From Betaproteobacteria bacterium (lineage in GTDB: Bacteria; Pseudomonadota; Gammaproteobacteria; Burkholderiales; SG8-41): a stretch of DNA of 64,000 bases. Under the pieces are notes generated by a model. It was not told the DNA's origin. It searched no databases and worked only from the letters and a program-made list of their open reading frames with translations. The stretch covers positions 1-64,000 of the forward strand of contig JACPTK010000002.1 of the NCBI GenBank assembly GCA_016192825.1, given 5' to 3'. Position numbers and translations under genes: made by a program. How positions within the stretch are numbered: position 1 is the first letter of the stretch; each line of letters begins with the position of its first letter. Positions 37,229-45,679 of the stretch are shown piece after piece.

Positions 37229-38212
37229 CTACTTTCGGCTCACGCGGGCATCCTTCATCGCCCGGCCCCACTTGGCAATTTCCTTCCGCAGGTAATCAGC
37301 AAACTGCCCCGGCGTGGACGGTTCCGGATCAAAGGCAAGTTTCGCCAGCCTGCCGGCCACCTCGCCCGCCTTCAGCGCGCTGACGATCCGCTGATTCAGT
37401 TCCGCGACGATGCTACGGGGCGTCCCTCGCGGCGCGAGGACACCGTACCAGTTTTGCGCCTCGAACGCGCGCACCCCCGACTCGACGACCGTCGGAACGT
37501 TCGCCAGAAGCCCGGAGCGGCGCTTGCCGCCGATGCCGAGTGCTTTCAGCCTATTGGATCGGATATGGCTGAGCGCGGATCCCAATGTCGCGAACATCAA
37601 CTGGGTTTCTCCCGTCATCAGTCCCCGCAATGCCGGGCCGGCGCCCTTATAAGGAACGTGCACCATGAGCGTGCCGGTCATGTTCTTGAACATCTCCGCG
37701 GCCAGGTGATTGATTCCGCCTTCCCCGCCGGAGGCGTAATTGAGCTTGCCTGGATTCGACTTCGCCTGTGCTATCAATTCGCTCACCGACCGCGATTTGA
37801 GCGATGGATTTGTGACCAGAACCAACGGCTGGGATGCAACGAGCGACACGGCGTCGAAGCTCTTTACCGGGTCGTACGGCAATTGACCATAGAAATTCGC
37901 AGCGATCGTGTACGAAGCCGTGATCATCACGATCGTGTATCCGTCCGGTGCGGCCTGCGCTGCGATGGCGGAGCCGATCGTGCTCGCGGCCCCCGGACGG
38001 TTATCGATCACAAATGTCTGGCCCAGTGACTCTGATAGCTTTTCTCCCAGCAGCCGCCCGACGATATCAGTGCCGCCGCCCGGCGGAAATGGGATGATGA
38101 AGCGAACCGGTCTCGTTGGAAAAGGCGCCGTCTGGGCCATGCTCGACCCAATCGGCGCGACCAACAATGCGGCCAGAACAGTGACTACTCCGCGTATCGT
38201 ATTGACGCCCAC
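37229..38212 (-). CDS. Bug/TctC-family periplasmic receptor
   Basis: This 327-residue substrate-binding protein has a signal peptide (VVTVLAALLVAPIGSSMAQ) followed by FPTRPVRFIIPFPPGGGTDI, VIDNRPGAAS, SGGEGGINHLAAEMFKNMTG and LAPRGTPRSIVAELNQRI. The start is GTG at 38212 behind a perfect AGGAGG at 7-nt spacing; the track's longer frame runs into composite repeat C. Position next to hydantoinase, cyclodeaminase and amidase genes suggests it binds a compound of that pathway. No membrane subunits are nearby. Confidence 0.88.
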   Translation of the reverse strand: MGVNTIRGVVTVLAALLVAPIGSSMAQTAPFPTRPVRFIIPFPPGGGTDIVGRLLGEKLSESLGQTFVIDNRPGAASTIGSAIAAQAAPDGYTIVMITASYTIAANFYGQLPYDPVKSFDAVSLVASQPLVLVTNPSLKSRSVSELIAQAKSNPGKLNYASGGEGGINHLAAEMFKNMTGTLMVHVPYKGAGPALRGLMTGETQLMFATLGSALSHIRSNRLKALGIGGKRRSGLLANVPTVVESGVRAFEAQNWYGVLAPRGTPRSIVAELNQRIVSALKAGEVAGRLAKLAFDPEPSTPGQFADYLRKEIAKWGRAMKDARVSRK

Positions 38213-38281
38213 AATTTTTCCTCCTGGACCCTGCTGCGTCCGAATAGTTCTGGAACGGTAACGCCTCGCTGTTGGTTCTCC

Positions 38282-38491
38282 TAGGAGTTTGTCGGACTTG
38301 GCTCCGACAAACTCCTTATGCAAAACCGCCTGCACGAAAAGGGGGGCAAAAAGCAATGAAAACTTCATTTCGAGCCTACTCGTCCGCCTTTTGCAGGGCA
38401 ATAAAGGTCGCTATCCCGGGTTTCATTCGAAATCCGCAGGCGGTTTTGCTGTTAGCAGCCTGTCCGACACCTAAGTCCGACAGGCTGCTAG
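38282..38491. repeat. Composite hairpin element, copy C
   Basis: This is the cleanest copy: GGAGTTTGTCGGA / TCCGACAAACTCC, then TGCAAAACCGCCTG, a unique middle of about 110 bp, CAGGCGGTTTTGC, and AGCAGCCTGTCCGAC / GTCCGACAGGCTGCT. The terminal CTAG supplies the stop codon of the adjacent selenoprotein gene on the minus strand. Confidence 0.85.
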
Positions 38492-40089
38492 TCGACCGGA
38501 ATGGTTACGCACCGGGTATCGCCCCAGGTGGGCACGAAAACCGTGTGATTCCCCACCCCGCCGGCGACAATTATCTGAATGTCGTCCGCCCGGTCCGCAA
38601 TAGGAATATCCCGCACTCCGTCCCCCCCTGAAAACAGCCCTGGCCGCCTTCCCCGGATAAGCGCCAGGGTCTCAGGATTGAGCTGGATCGCCGGGACTCG
38701 TGCGTGATCAAAAATGACCTTCTTTACGTCCTTCTTCGACATCCCTTCCGCGCCGAGAACCGCGGCCTGCTCCGGCCCGAAGACGATCAACGGCTCGCCT
38801 CCGGAATAGAGATTCTTGTGGCCCTCCCGTGGTATCGCGTGGATAAGCGTATTCAGGATTTTGGCGGCGCTCGTGCGGGCGTAGTGAATAACGTCCTGCG
38901 TGCCCGTTACGCCGATTGCCGAAACCGTGCTGTCGCCGGGTGAAAAACCCCGCTCCACGTGAAAGGGTTCCCACGGGCTCCGCTCCTCGTTCTCCGCAAT
39001 GCAAAACGAGAATTTTCCGGGTTGGCCGTGACAGGCCTTGTCCGCCTTTCCCGGTGTCCCTCCCCCGATGTTGGTCAGAACCAATCGCAACGCGCGCCCG
39101 ATCGTCGCATTTGCCCTCCAGCCTTGCCCGAATACATTTTCGGCAGAATTGATCTCAAGCTTCTTCGCGATCGGTCCGTTGACGATGATCATGGGCGTCA
39201 CCGGATTTGTCGTGGTCTGCATGGGCAGCAAGTTGAACTCCGGTTGACAAACCGCTCGAGCCGCGGCGATCACCACACGGAAAAATTCCGGCGCGCATCC
39301 AGCCATCACGGCATTGACCGCGACATTCTCGACGGTAGCCATTCCCATCCTCGGCGGAATCACGCCCAACACCGTCTCCGGTGCAAGGCCACTGGCGGCG
39401 ACAACACGCTCGACCCTGTCACGTTCCGGCGGCACGACAGGAAGGCCGTCCGTCCATCCGCGTACATAGAAATGATCGTTGACCGCATCCCAGGAGTTCT
39501 GGATCTCCAGCGGGTCGTACGTTTGGTCTTCGGTCGCCCTCGCTTCCGCCCCGCACGACGCGAGACGGTTTTGCATTATGTCGCGCGCCGCCGCCCTGCT
39601 TCGTTGCCCGACCTCCTCGGGCCGCAGTTCCCCCAGCGGATGCGGAATGACGCTCACCCGGATATTCGGCAAGCCAAGCGCACTTGCCACCTCCAGGCAA
39701 AGATCCAGAAAGGCGTCCGTAACGACGGTGACCGTCGGGACGCCCCTTCGTTCCAGCTCGATGGAGTCGTGGACACTCCACGACGTGCACGAGCCTCAGT
39801 CGGCCACGGCGTTGATTACGAAGCTGCACCGCTTCGCGAGGGCGTCGATATCCGGACACGGCGCCGCCGACCTCGGCTTGGTCACGCTGATGACCTCATA
39901 CCCGTTGCCTTGGGCAAGGATCTCCTTTCTCAACGCGTCGAGAAAGAAATCGACGTTCGGCTTGCTGTTGTTGAGCAAACCGATCGCAAGTCCCTTTTCG
40001 CCGCGACCCGCTCGACCCGTCGGGGCGTGCTGTCGACCGGCCTGCTGAATCCCTACCGGGCTCAAGATCTGTGTGCCACTTCGCACCAT
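38488..40089 (-). CDS. UGSC-motif selenoprotein (TGA at 39796-39798 read as selenocysteine)
   Basis: Two track ORFs (39796-40140 and 38488-39690) are in one frame, separated by a single TGA. The sequence between them continues as protein: VINAVAD-U-GSCTSWSVHDSIELERRG. This is the U-G-S-C signature that names the UGSC (seleno)protein family. Read through, the product is 533 residues with selenocysteine at position 98. Start ATG 40089 follows AGGAGGG. Residues 1-150 are a Rossmann-like UGSC domain; 180-533 is a second domain (WTDGLPVVPPERDRVE, LPMQTTTNPVTP) often seen with it, function unknown. U-x-x-C suggests redox chemistry. It lies between a hydantoinase and a Bug receptor. The stop codon is provided by repeat copy C. 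If selenocysteine machinery is absent, the gene would be broken. Confidence 0.85.
39756..39795 (-). promoter_or_regulatory. Putative bacterial SECIS hairpin
   Basis: Directly after the UGA the mRNA can fold GCUCG / CGAGC (5 bp), a symmetric 5/5 internal loop, then GUCGUGGA / UCCACGAC (8 bp, perfect) closed by a GUG loop. The loop G lies about 20 nt after the UGA, within the 16-37 nt window known for bacterial SECIS elements. This pairing coexists with coding for GSCTSWSVHDSIE. Confidence 0.7.
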
Positions 40090-40192
40090 TTTCCCTCCTA
40101 TCTGCGCCGCTTCCAGCTCCCCGATCCGATCGCACCCCACCCGTCACGACGGGCCGTCGTAACCGCAACGCCTGGCGTGCAATCCCCTGCTT

Positions 40193-41623
40193 CTAACAGG
40201 CGGGTCCGGCGCGGATGAGATCCGTGATCTTTCTGGGAATTCTCTCCCCGCCCGCTTCGCCGAAAAGCCTTCCCCGATCGACCACGACCTTGCCCCGGAG
40301 AATTGTCGTTTCCGGCCACCCCGAAATCTCGTGGCCTGCCCATGGACTGTAGTCAGTCTCATGCAGGTCTTCGACCCGAACCTTGCGCCTGACGCTCGGA
40401 TCGAATATCACGAGATCGGCATCGCTCCCGACGGCGATCACACCTTTTCGGGGATAGAGCCCCATGATCCGTGCGGCGTTGGTTGACACAAAATCCACGA
40501 ATCGCTCGAGCGAATAACCGCGTTTCGTCACCATTTCCGAGTACATGACGCTCAGGCGGGGCTCAACGCCGGCGTTGCCACCCGTAACGTCGTCGATGCG
40601 ACGCCCTTGCACTTTGACGCACAGCGGAGTGCAGATACCGTCCGTTGCAACGGTGCTGATCTCGCCCGTAATCGTTCCATCCCAAAGCGACAACCGATCC
40701 CCCTCCGATTTAAGCGATGGATAGGTGTGGTACATCTGGCCGTCGGCACGGCGATAGTCCGCATCGGTATAGAGCATGTATTGATGCAGTGTCTCGCCGT
40801 ATATCGGATATCCGCGTGCGCGGGACTCCCTGATAGCCGCAATGCCGGTACCGGCGCTGACGTGCATCATGTAGAGGGCGGCGCCCTCCACGTTCTCGGC
40901 GAGGCGGATAATGTGGCGAAACGAAAGGTCCTCCGAGAGCGTATTGTGAACCTCGGCCATGTGTTCGAATCCGACGCGGCCTTCACTGATCAGCTTCTCG
41001 TACATGTGCATGACGAGATCGTCTTCCTCGGCGTGAATCGCGGCTAGCCCGCCGTGCCTGGCTGCAACCTTCAGGATCTCCCAGATGTCACCGTAGCCGA
41101 TCTTGCGTTCCTTTACGCTCGGGCGGATGTTGGTCGTGAATATCTTGACCGTGGGGAAGCCGGCAGCGATAACGTCCGCTAGCTCGCCCAGGATCGGCGC
41201 GGGGATTTTTCCTTGGAGCATTACATGATACGAGTAGTCGCAATGGCATTGCCCCATCCAGTCTCTTTCACGCCTGGAGATCGTCTGCTCCAGCCTTTCT
41301 CCCGGATTCCAGACAGCGAAATCGATGAGCGTCGTCGTGCCGCCAAACAGCGCTGCCCTGCTCACCTGGGCAGGACCGGCGCTTAACGCCGGGGGCCCAC
41401 CGTCTGTCCCCGGCTGGACCGGCCAGTTGCAATGGATATGCGGGTCGATACCGCCCGGTATAACGATTCGCCCCCGCGCATCAAGCGTCCGACCCGCCTG
41501 CAATCCATTCAATGCCTCAGGCGCGCCCACGGCGACGATCCTTCCGTCCTTTGCCGCGATGTCGAATGGATGCGTCCCGTTCTGCGTGACGACCAAGCCC
41601 CCCCGCACGATCAGGTCAAGCAT
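40193..41623 (-). CDS. Dihydropyrimidinase/D-hydantoinase-type amidohydrolase
   Basis: This 476-residue cyclic-amide hydrolase of the amidohydrolase superfamily opens five- or six-membered imide rings. Metal ligands appear in order: GGIDPHIHCN (HxH, about residue 62), FPTVKIFTT (carboxylated lysine, about 157), AIHAEEDD, MMHVSAGTG and the late aspartate in VATDG. It ends in the usual DADLVIFDP strand. It lies between the cyclodeaminase-like gene (55 bp) and the selenoprotein gene (about 103 bp) on the same strand. The substrate could be a hydantoin, dihydropyrimidine or related imide. Confidence 0.9.
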   Translation of the reverse strand: MLDLIVRGGLVVTQNGTHPFDIAAKDGRIVAVGAPEALNGLQAGRTLDARGRIVIPGGIDPHIHCNWPVQPGTDGGPPALSAGPAQVSRAALFGGTTTLIDFAVWNPGERLEQTISRRERDWMGQCHCDYSYHVMLQGKIPAPILGELADVIAAGFPTVKIFTTNIRPSVKERKIGYGDIWEILKVAARHGGLAAIHAEEDDLVMHMYEKLISEGRVGFEHMAEVHNTLSEDLSFRHIIRLAENVEGAALYMMHVSAGTGIAAIRESRARGYPIYGETLHQYMLYTDADYRRADGQMYHTYPSLKSEGDRLSLWDGTITGEISTVATDGICTPLCVKVQGRRIDDVTGGNAGVEPRLSVMYSEMVTKRGYSLERFVDFVSTNAARIMGLYPRKGVIAVGSDADLVIFDPSVRRKVRVEDLHETDYSPWAGHEISGWPETTILRGKVVVDRGRLFGEAGGERIPRKITDLIRAGPAC

Positions 41624-41678
41624 GGATTCCTCGGAAATATCATCGACTAGGAATCGCGATTGAAGCCGGATAACGATT

Positions 41679-42650
41679 TTATCCCAGCGGGATGGGCACG
41701 CCTACGCCCCGTCTTTCCGCCTCTTCCAGAACGTGGCTGGCCACCGCAAGATCCTCGATTCCGATACCGTGCGACTCGAATATCGTAATCTCATCCTGTG
41801 ACGTCCGACCGGGAGCAATCCCCCCAACGACGTGCGCTAGGCTGCGCACCGCATTCCAGTCCAGGGTTTCCCGAACGCCCTGTGCAAGGAGGTCCCCGCA
41901 CTCCATTCCTGCGACGGTCTTGTCGTCCACTACGATTACGTCCGCTAGCGTCACCGCAGCGGAGTCCAGCTCGCGCTTTTCGGGATAGTTCGATCCAACG
42001 GCGTTGACATGGACACCGCGACGCAGCCAACGGCCGTCAAAAACGGGCTCGGACGAACCCGTCACCGTGGTCACAACGTCGGCCTCGCGCACCGCCGCTT
42101 CGTGATCGCGGGCGGCAATGAGTCGAAGATTCAACCGTTCTCCCATTACGGCGCAGAACTGTCGCGTCTTTTCCAGGGATCGACCGAGGACATTGACGAC
42201 GCTCAATTCGGGGAGGACGTGCGCTGCCGCCTCCAGCTGGCTTTCGGCCTGCCAGCCGGTGCCGAACAACGTCATGATGCCGCTATTCACCCGTGCCAGG
42301 CGCTTCATCGCCACGGCACTCGCCGCGCCAGTGCGGACCTGACCCAGCCTGTTGGCCTCGAGGACCCCAATCAGCGCACCCGAGGAAATCCGGTACACGA
42401 GCATGGTAAAGCTCGAGCCGACAGTGACGTCCTGGCGCACTATTGGATAGCACTTGATCCCCGCCGCATCCAGCGCCTGCGAAATTGCGGACAGCACATT
42501 CAGGGCAACGCCCGGTCTCGTACAGCGTTGCCTGGGGAAATTGCTTGCTTCGCCACGCGCCAGAGCACGAAACGCGTCCTCCAAGGCCTCTATCGCCCCG
42601 GCCATGGTTAGAAGATCGCGAACTTCCTCCTCTCTCAACAGCAGCGCCAT
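41679..42650 (-). CDS. Ornithine cyclodeaminase/mu-crystallin family protein
   Basis: The 323-residue protein is an NAD(P)-dependent member of the OCD/alanine-dehydrogenase/ketimine-reductase family. Visible are GIKCYPI, GVLEANRLGQVRTGAASAVA, the nucleotide-binding LFGTGWQAESQLEA and GSNYPEKRELD. Members deaminate ornithine, reduce cyclic imines or make N-alkyl amino acids. First in a minus-strand run with hydantoinase, selenoprotein and Bug receptor, it probably acts on an amino-acid-like product of the same pathway. Confidence 0.85.
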   Translation of the reverse strand: MALLLREEEVRDLLTMAGAIEALEDAFRALARGEASNFPRQRCTRPGVALNVLSAISQALDAAGIKCYPIVRQDVTVGSSFTMLVYRISSGALIGVLEANRLGQVRTGAASAVAMKRLARVNSGIMTLFGTGWQAESQLEAAAHVLPELSVVNVLGRSLEKTRQFCAVMGERLNLRLIAARDHEAAVREADVVTTVTGSSEPVFDGRWLRRGVHVNAVGSNYPEKRELDSAAVTLADVIVVDDKTVAGMECGDLLAQGVRETLDWNAVRSLAHVVGGIAPGRTSQDEITIFESHGIGIEDLAVASHVLEEAERRGVGVPIPLG

Positions 42651-42699
42651 AAATCTGATCTGTCCGATCTACCGCATGTTTCGACTCAGCTCGGGTTCA

Positions 42700-42800
42700 G
42701 CGCTCGGTGCTAATCCTGTAAATCTGGTTAATCCTGTTAATCCTGTCTATTTTTTTGCTTCTCTTGGAGGCCTTGGCGTCTTGGCGGTTCAGATTCTCGT
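42700..42800. repeat. GTTAATCCTGT / CTTGGCG short repeats
   Basis: AATCCTGT is repeated three times (CTAATCCTGTAAATC...TTAATCCTGTTAATCCTGTC), followed by TTGGAGGCCTTGGCGTCTTGGCGG. The spacer between the cyclodeaminase and GST genes holds no ORF. Confidence 0.45.
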
Positions 42801-42813
42801 CGCCCGTTACTCG

Positions 42814-43440
42814 TCACTTTGCCGCTGGGGGCACGTTCATCCCCCGCTGCACCGCCGGCCGTGCCGAGATCGCGTCGAACCAGCGCTTCACGTGCGGGAA
42901 GTCGTTGAGCTCGGTCTTGTGCCATTCGTAGCGCGCGACCCAGGGGTAGGTCGCGACGTCCGCCGCCGAGTACTCGTCCGCGAGATAGGCGTGGTCCTTG
43001 AGCCGCTCGTTCAGCACGGCATAGAGGCGGTCCTTCTCCTTGACGTAGCGCTCGATCGCGTACGGCACCAGCTCCTTCGCGGCGCGGAGGAAATGATGCA
43101 CCTGGCCGAACATCGGACCGACGCCGCCCATCTGGAACATGAGCCATTGCAGGGCCTCGTAGCGCCCGCGCACCGACGCCGGCAGAAGCTTGCCGGTCTT
43201 GCCCGCGAGGTAGATGAGGATCGCGCCGGACTCCATCAGCGCGATCGGCTCGCCGTCGGGACCGTCGGGGTCCACGATCGACGGGATCTTGCCGCTGGGA
43301 TTGATCCTGAGGTACTCCGGCTTGAACTGTGCGCCCTGCCCGATGTTCACCGCGTGCACGCGGTACGGCAGCGCCAGTTCCTCCAGCATGATCGAGACCT
43401 TGCGGCCGTTGGGCGTGGTCCACGTATACAGATCTATCAT
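42814..43440 (-). CDS. Glutathione S-transferase (YghU/YfcG-like)
   Basis: The 208-residue protein has a thioredoxin-like N-domain (MIDLYTWTTPNGRKVSIMLEE, NPSGKIPSIVDPDG, LMESGAILIYLA) and a helical C-domain (YSAADVATYPWVARYEW). The TTPNGRK motif marks the disulfide-bond-oxidoreductase-like GSTs (YghU/YfcG), which use threonine/asparagine rather than tyrosine or serine at the glutathione site. AAGGAG precedes the ATG. Confidence 0.88.
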   Translation of the reverse strand: MIDLYTWTTPNGRKVSIMLEELALPYRVHAVNIGQGAQFKPEYLRINPSGKIPSIVDPDGPDGEPIALMESGAILIYLAGKTGKLLPASVRGRYEALQWLMFQMGGVGPMFGQVHHFLRAAKELVPYAIERYVKEKDRLYAVLNERLKDHAYLADEYSAADVATYPWVARYEWHKTELNDFPHVKRWFDAISARPAVQRGMNVPPAAK

Positions 43441-43464
43441 TTCGCTCCTTCGTCGCTCATTTAA

Positions 43465-43545
43465 TAAGGCGTGAATGGTGAATAGTGAATGGTGAATGGA
43501 CGCGTCCTCGTCACTTCGTCACTGCGTCACTTCATCACTCGTCGC
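43465..43545. repeat. GTGAATG and CGTCACTT quasi-tandem repeats
   Basis: GTGAATGGTGAATAGTGAAT is followed by CGTCACTTCGTCACTGCGTC. The spacer between GST and cca consists almost wholly of these units. Confidence 0.6.
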
Positions 43546-44647
43546 GCGCCAACGCGCGACGAATCGCCTCGAGCCGCGCCGCATCGACGCTGCTGCGGAT
43601 GGCGGTGGTGTTTTTGGACACCCTTGCGATTTCCCCCGCCTTGACCGCGGCGGCGGCGGCGAGCGCGCGCTCGAGCCGCAGCCTGGCCGTTGCGGCGTCG
43701 GCCTCGCCCGCGAAGACCGCGGACAGCAACTCGGCGAAACGCTCCGGCCTGCGCCAGGCGTCCACGGTGTTGAAGAGATCCAGGATGGATTGCGCGTCCA
43801 GTTCCGCGGCGTCGAGCACGGTGTTGCCGTGGCGCGCCGCGAGCAGCGCGAGGTCCCGGCAGTCCGCGGGAACCTTGAGCCGGCCGGCGAGTGACTCAGC
43901 CGCGAGCGGGTCGAGCGCGCGCGCGAGCGCGGCGAAGCGCGCCGGCAGCGTCGCGCCCGCGCCGGCGGCGGCGTCCACCGCTTCCATCGCCGCACGGACC
44001 GAATCGGCCTCTTCCCACAGCGCGTCCAATTCCGGCATCACGCGCGCGAGCGCGCCGCACGCGCGCAGCGCCTCGAACATGCGCGAGGGGCGCGCCTCCA
44101 TCAGGCCGCGCGCGACCTCCTGCCACACGCGCTCGGGCACCAGCGCGTCGGCCTCGCCGTTCCGCGCCATCTCGCGCATCAACGCCATCGTTTCCGGCGC
44201 GATGCGGAAGCCGTAGCGCGCGGCGAAGCGCGCGACACGCAATATCCTGACGGGGTCCTCCCCGAACGCGGCGCTGACGTGGCGCAGCACGCCGGCCCTG
44301 AGGTCGTCGGCGCCGTGGTGCGGGTCGATGAGGCGGCCCTCCGCGTCCTTCGCCATCGCGTTGATCGTGAGGTCGCGCCGCGCAAGATCCTGCTCCAGCG
44401 TCACGTCCGGCGCGGCGCGGAACTCGAAGCCGTGGTAGCCGCGCGCGGTCTTGCGCTCGGTGCGCGCGAGCGCGTACTCCTCGTGCGTGCCGGGGTGAAG
44501 GAACACCGGGAAATCCCTGCCGACCGGCTTGTACCCCTGCTTCACCATTTCCTCGGGCGTCGCGCCGACGACGACATAGTCGCGGTCCTTGACGGGCCGT
44601 CCGAGCAGTTCGTCGCGCACCGCTCCGCCAACGCAGTAGATCTTCAT
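43535..44647 (-). CDS. cca: CCA tRNA nucleotidyltransferase (short form)
   Basis: It adds or repairs the 3'-CCA of tRNA. The head domain has [16 protein letters not shown] (G-G-x-V-R-D), KDRDYVVVG (DxD), RDLTINAMA and [17 protein letters not shown]. The protein is about 370 residues and lacks the C-terminal HD phosphohydrolase domain of the E. coli enzyme. The track's 590-residue frame extends into the neighbouring gene; ATG 44647 is correct and overlaps that gene's stop (TAATG), implying coupled translation. Confidence 0.93.
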   Translation of the reverse strand: MKIYCVGGAVRDELLGRPVKDRDYVVVGATPEEMVKQGYKPVGRDFPVFLHPGTHEEYALARTERKTARGYHGFEFRAAPDVTLEQDLARRDLTINAMAKDAEGRLIDPHHGADDLRAGVLRHVSAAFGEDPVRILRVARFAARYGFRIAPETMALMREMARNGEADALVPERVWQEVARGLMEARPSRMFEALRACGALARVMPELDALWEEADSVRAAMEAVDAAAGAGATLPARFAALARALDPLAAESLAGRLKVPADCRDLALLAARHGNTVLDAAELDAQSILDLFNTVDAWRRPERFAELLSAVFAGEADAATARLRLERALAAAAAVKAGEIARVSKNTTAIRSSVDAARLEAIRRALARDE

Positions 44648-45615
44648 TAATCGCGGTGCGCTTGCCCGCGGAATTGCCCGTAGCGCGCGCGGGGGGTGCG
44701 GTTCCCGAGCCAGGCGGGGGCCACCGCTTCCAGCGCGGTCGGCGTGATGCCGAATGGAAGATCGCAGCCGCACACGCTGTCGACCTGCATCGAGTCGTAG
44801 TTGTCGCGCGTCATGAGCATGTCGAGCGCGAGCATGATCTGCCTGACCGGAAACAGCTCCATCGCGCACGCCTGCAACCGCGACAAGGAATCGTTGAGTC
44901 CGACGATCGGCCGCCGCCGGCCCGTCACCTCGCCCACGTATTCGACCAACTGGCGCAGGGTGTACACGCGGGGACCGCACAAGTCGTAGCTCCTGCCTAC
45001 GCTTCCCGGGTCCGCGAGGCTTCTGACGAACGCCGCCGCGACGTCCTCCACGAACACCGGCTGGAAACGCGCGCCCGGACAGGGCAGGGCCATCACGGGC
45101 AGGAATTGAAGCGCCTGCGCGAACGGATTGAGGAAGCTGTCGTCGCGCCCGAAGATGACCGACGGGCGGAAAATCGTCCACGACAGTCCGGACTCTCGCA
45201 CGACGGACTCGGCTTCGCCCTTGGTCCGCAGGTAGCGGCTGGGTCCGGCCGCGGCGGCGTTGAGCGCGCTCATGTGCAGCAGCCGTCCCGCGCCACCCGC
45301 ACGGCATGCCGCGACGACCTTGCGCGCGAGCCCCACGTGCGCCTCCTGGAAGCTCCGCTCCCCGCGACCGTCATGCAGCACGCCCACCAGGTTGATGACC
45401 GCATCCGCGCCGCGCACGAACGCCGCGAGCTGCGCGGCGTCGTGCACGTCGACGGCGGCGACGTCCACCGTCGGCAGCAGGATCAGCTGCTCCTTGGCGC
45501 GCTCGCGATCGCGCGTCGCCACCCGCACCCGGTAGCCCTCCGCCGCCAGCGCGTGGCAGACATGGCGGCCTACAAAACCGCTCCCGCCAAGAACGCAGAC
45601 CTCATTGATCTCCAT
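44647..45615 (-). CDS. NAD(P)-binding epimerase/complex-I-NDUFA9-like protein
   Basis: This is an atypical short-chain dehydrogenase of 322 residues: [16 protein letters not shown] binds NAD(P), followed by [31 protein letters not shown] and [17 protein letters not shown], the NDUFA9-like pattern. Such proteins may bind quinone or act as sugar-nucleotide-type reductases. It lies between the lytic transglycosylase and cca genes, with stop-start overlap to cca. Confidence 0.85.
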   Translation of the reverse strand: MEINEVCVLGGSGFVGRHVCHALAAEGYRVRVATRDRERAKEQLILLPTVDVAAVDVHDAAQLAAFVRGADAVINLVGVLHDGRGERSFQEAHVGLARKVVAACRAGGAGRLLHMSALNAAAAGPSRYLRTKGEAESVVRESGLSWTIFRPSVIFGRDDSFLNPFAQALQFLPVMALPCPGARFQPVFVEDVAAAFVRSLADPGSVGRSYDLCGPRVYTLRQLVEYVGEVTGRRRPIVGLNDSLSRLQACAMELFPVRQIMLALDMLMTRDNYDSMQVDSVCGCDLPFGITPTALEAVAPAWLGNRTPRARYGQFRGQAHRD

Positions 45616-45679
45616 GGGCAGATTTTACCCCCGACCCTTCAGCCTTCGGTCTTTGTTCCGTTCCGGCAGGCGGCTCCGC

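Noticed and set aside
38488-40140. Two separate genes, the first ending at TGA 39796
   Set aside because: The frame and protein similarity continue through the TGA as U-G-S-C, there is no ribosome-binding site for a second gene near 39690, and a SECIS-like stem follows. Not absolutely excluded without knowing whether selABCD are present.
43465-43545. CRISPR-like array in spacer repeats
   Set aside because: Units are 6-8 bp, degenerate and contiguous, with no spacers of constant length and no cas genes.
43535-45307. 590-aa frame including cca
   Set aside because: The extra N-terminal part is the shadow of the SDR gene; [12 protein letters not shown] is the true Cca start.
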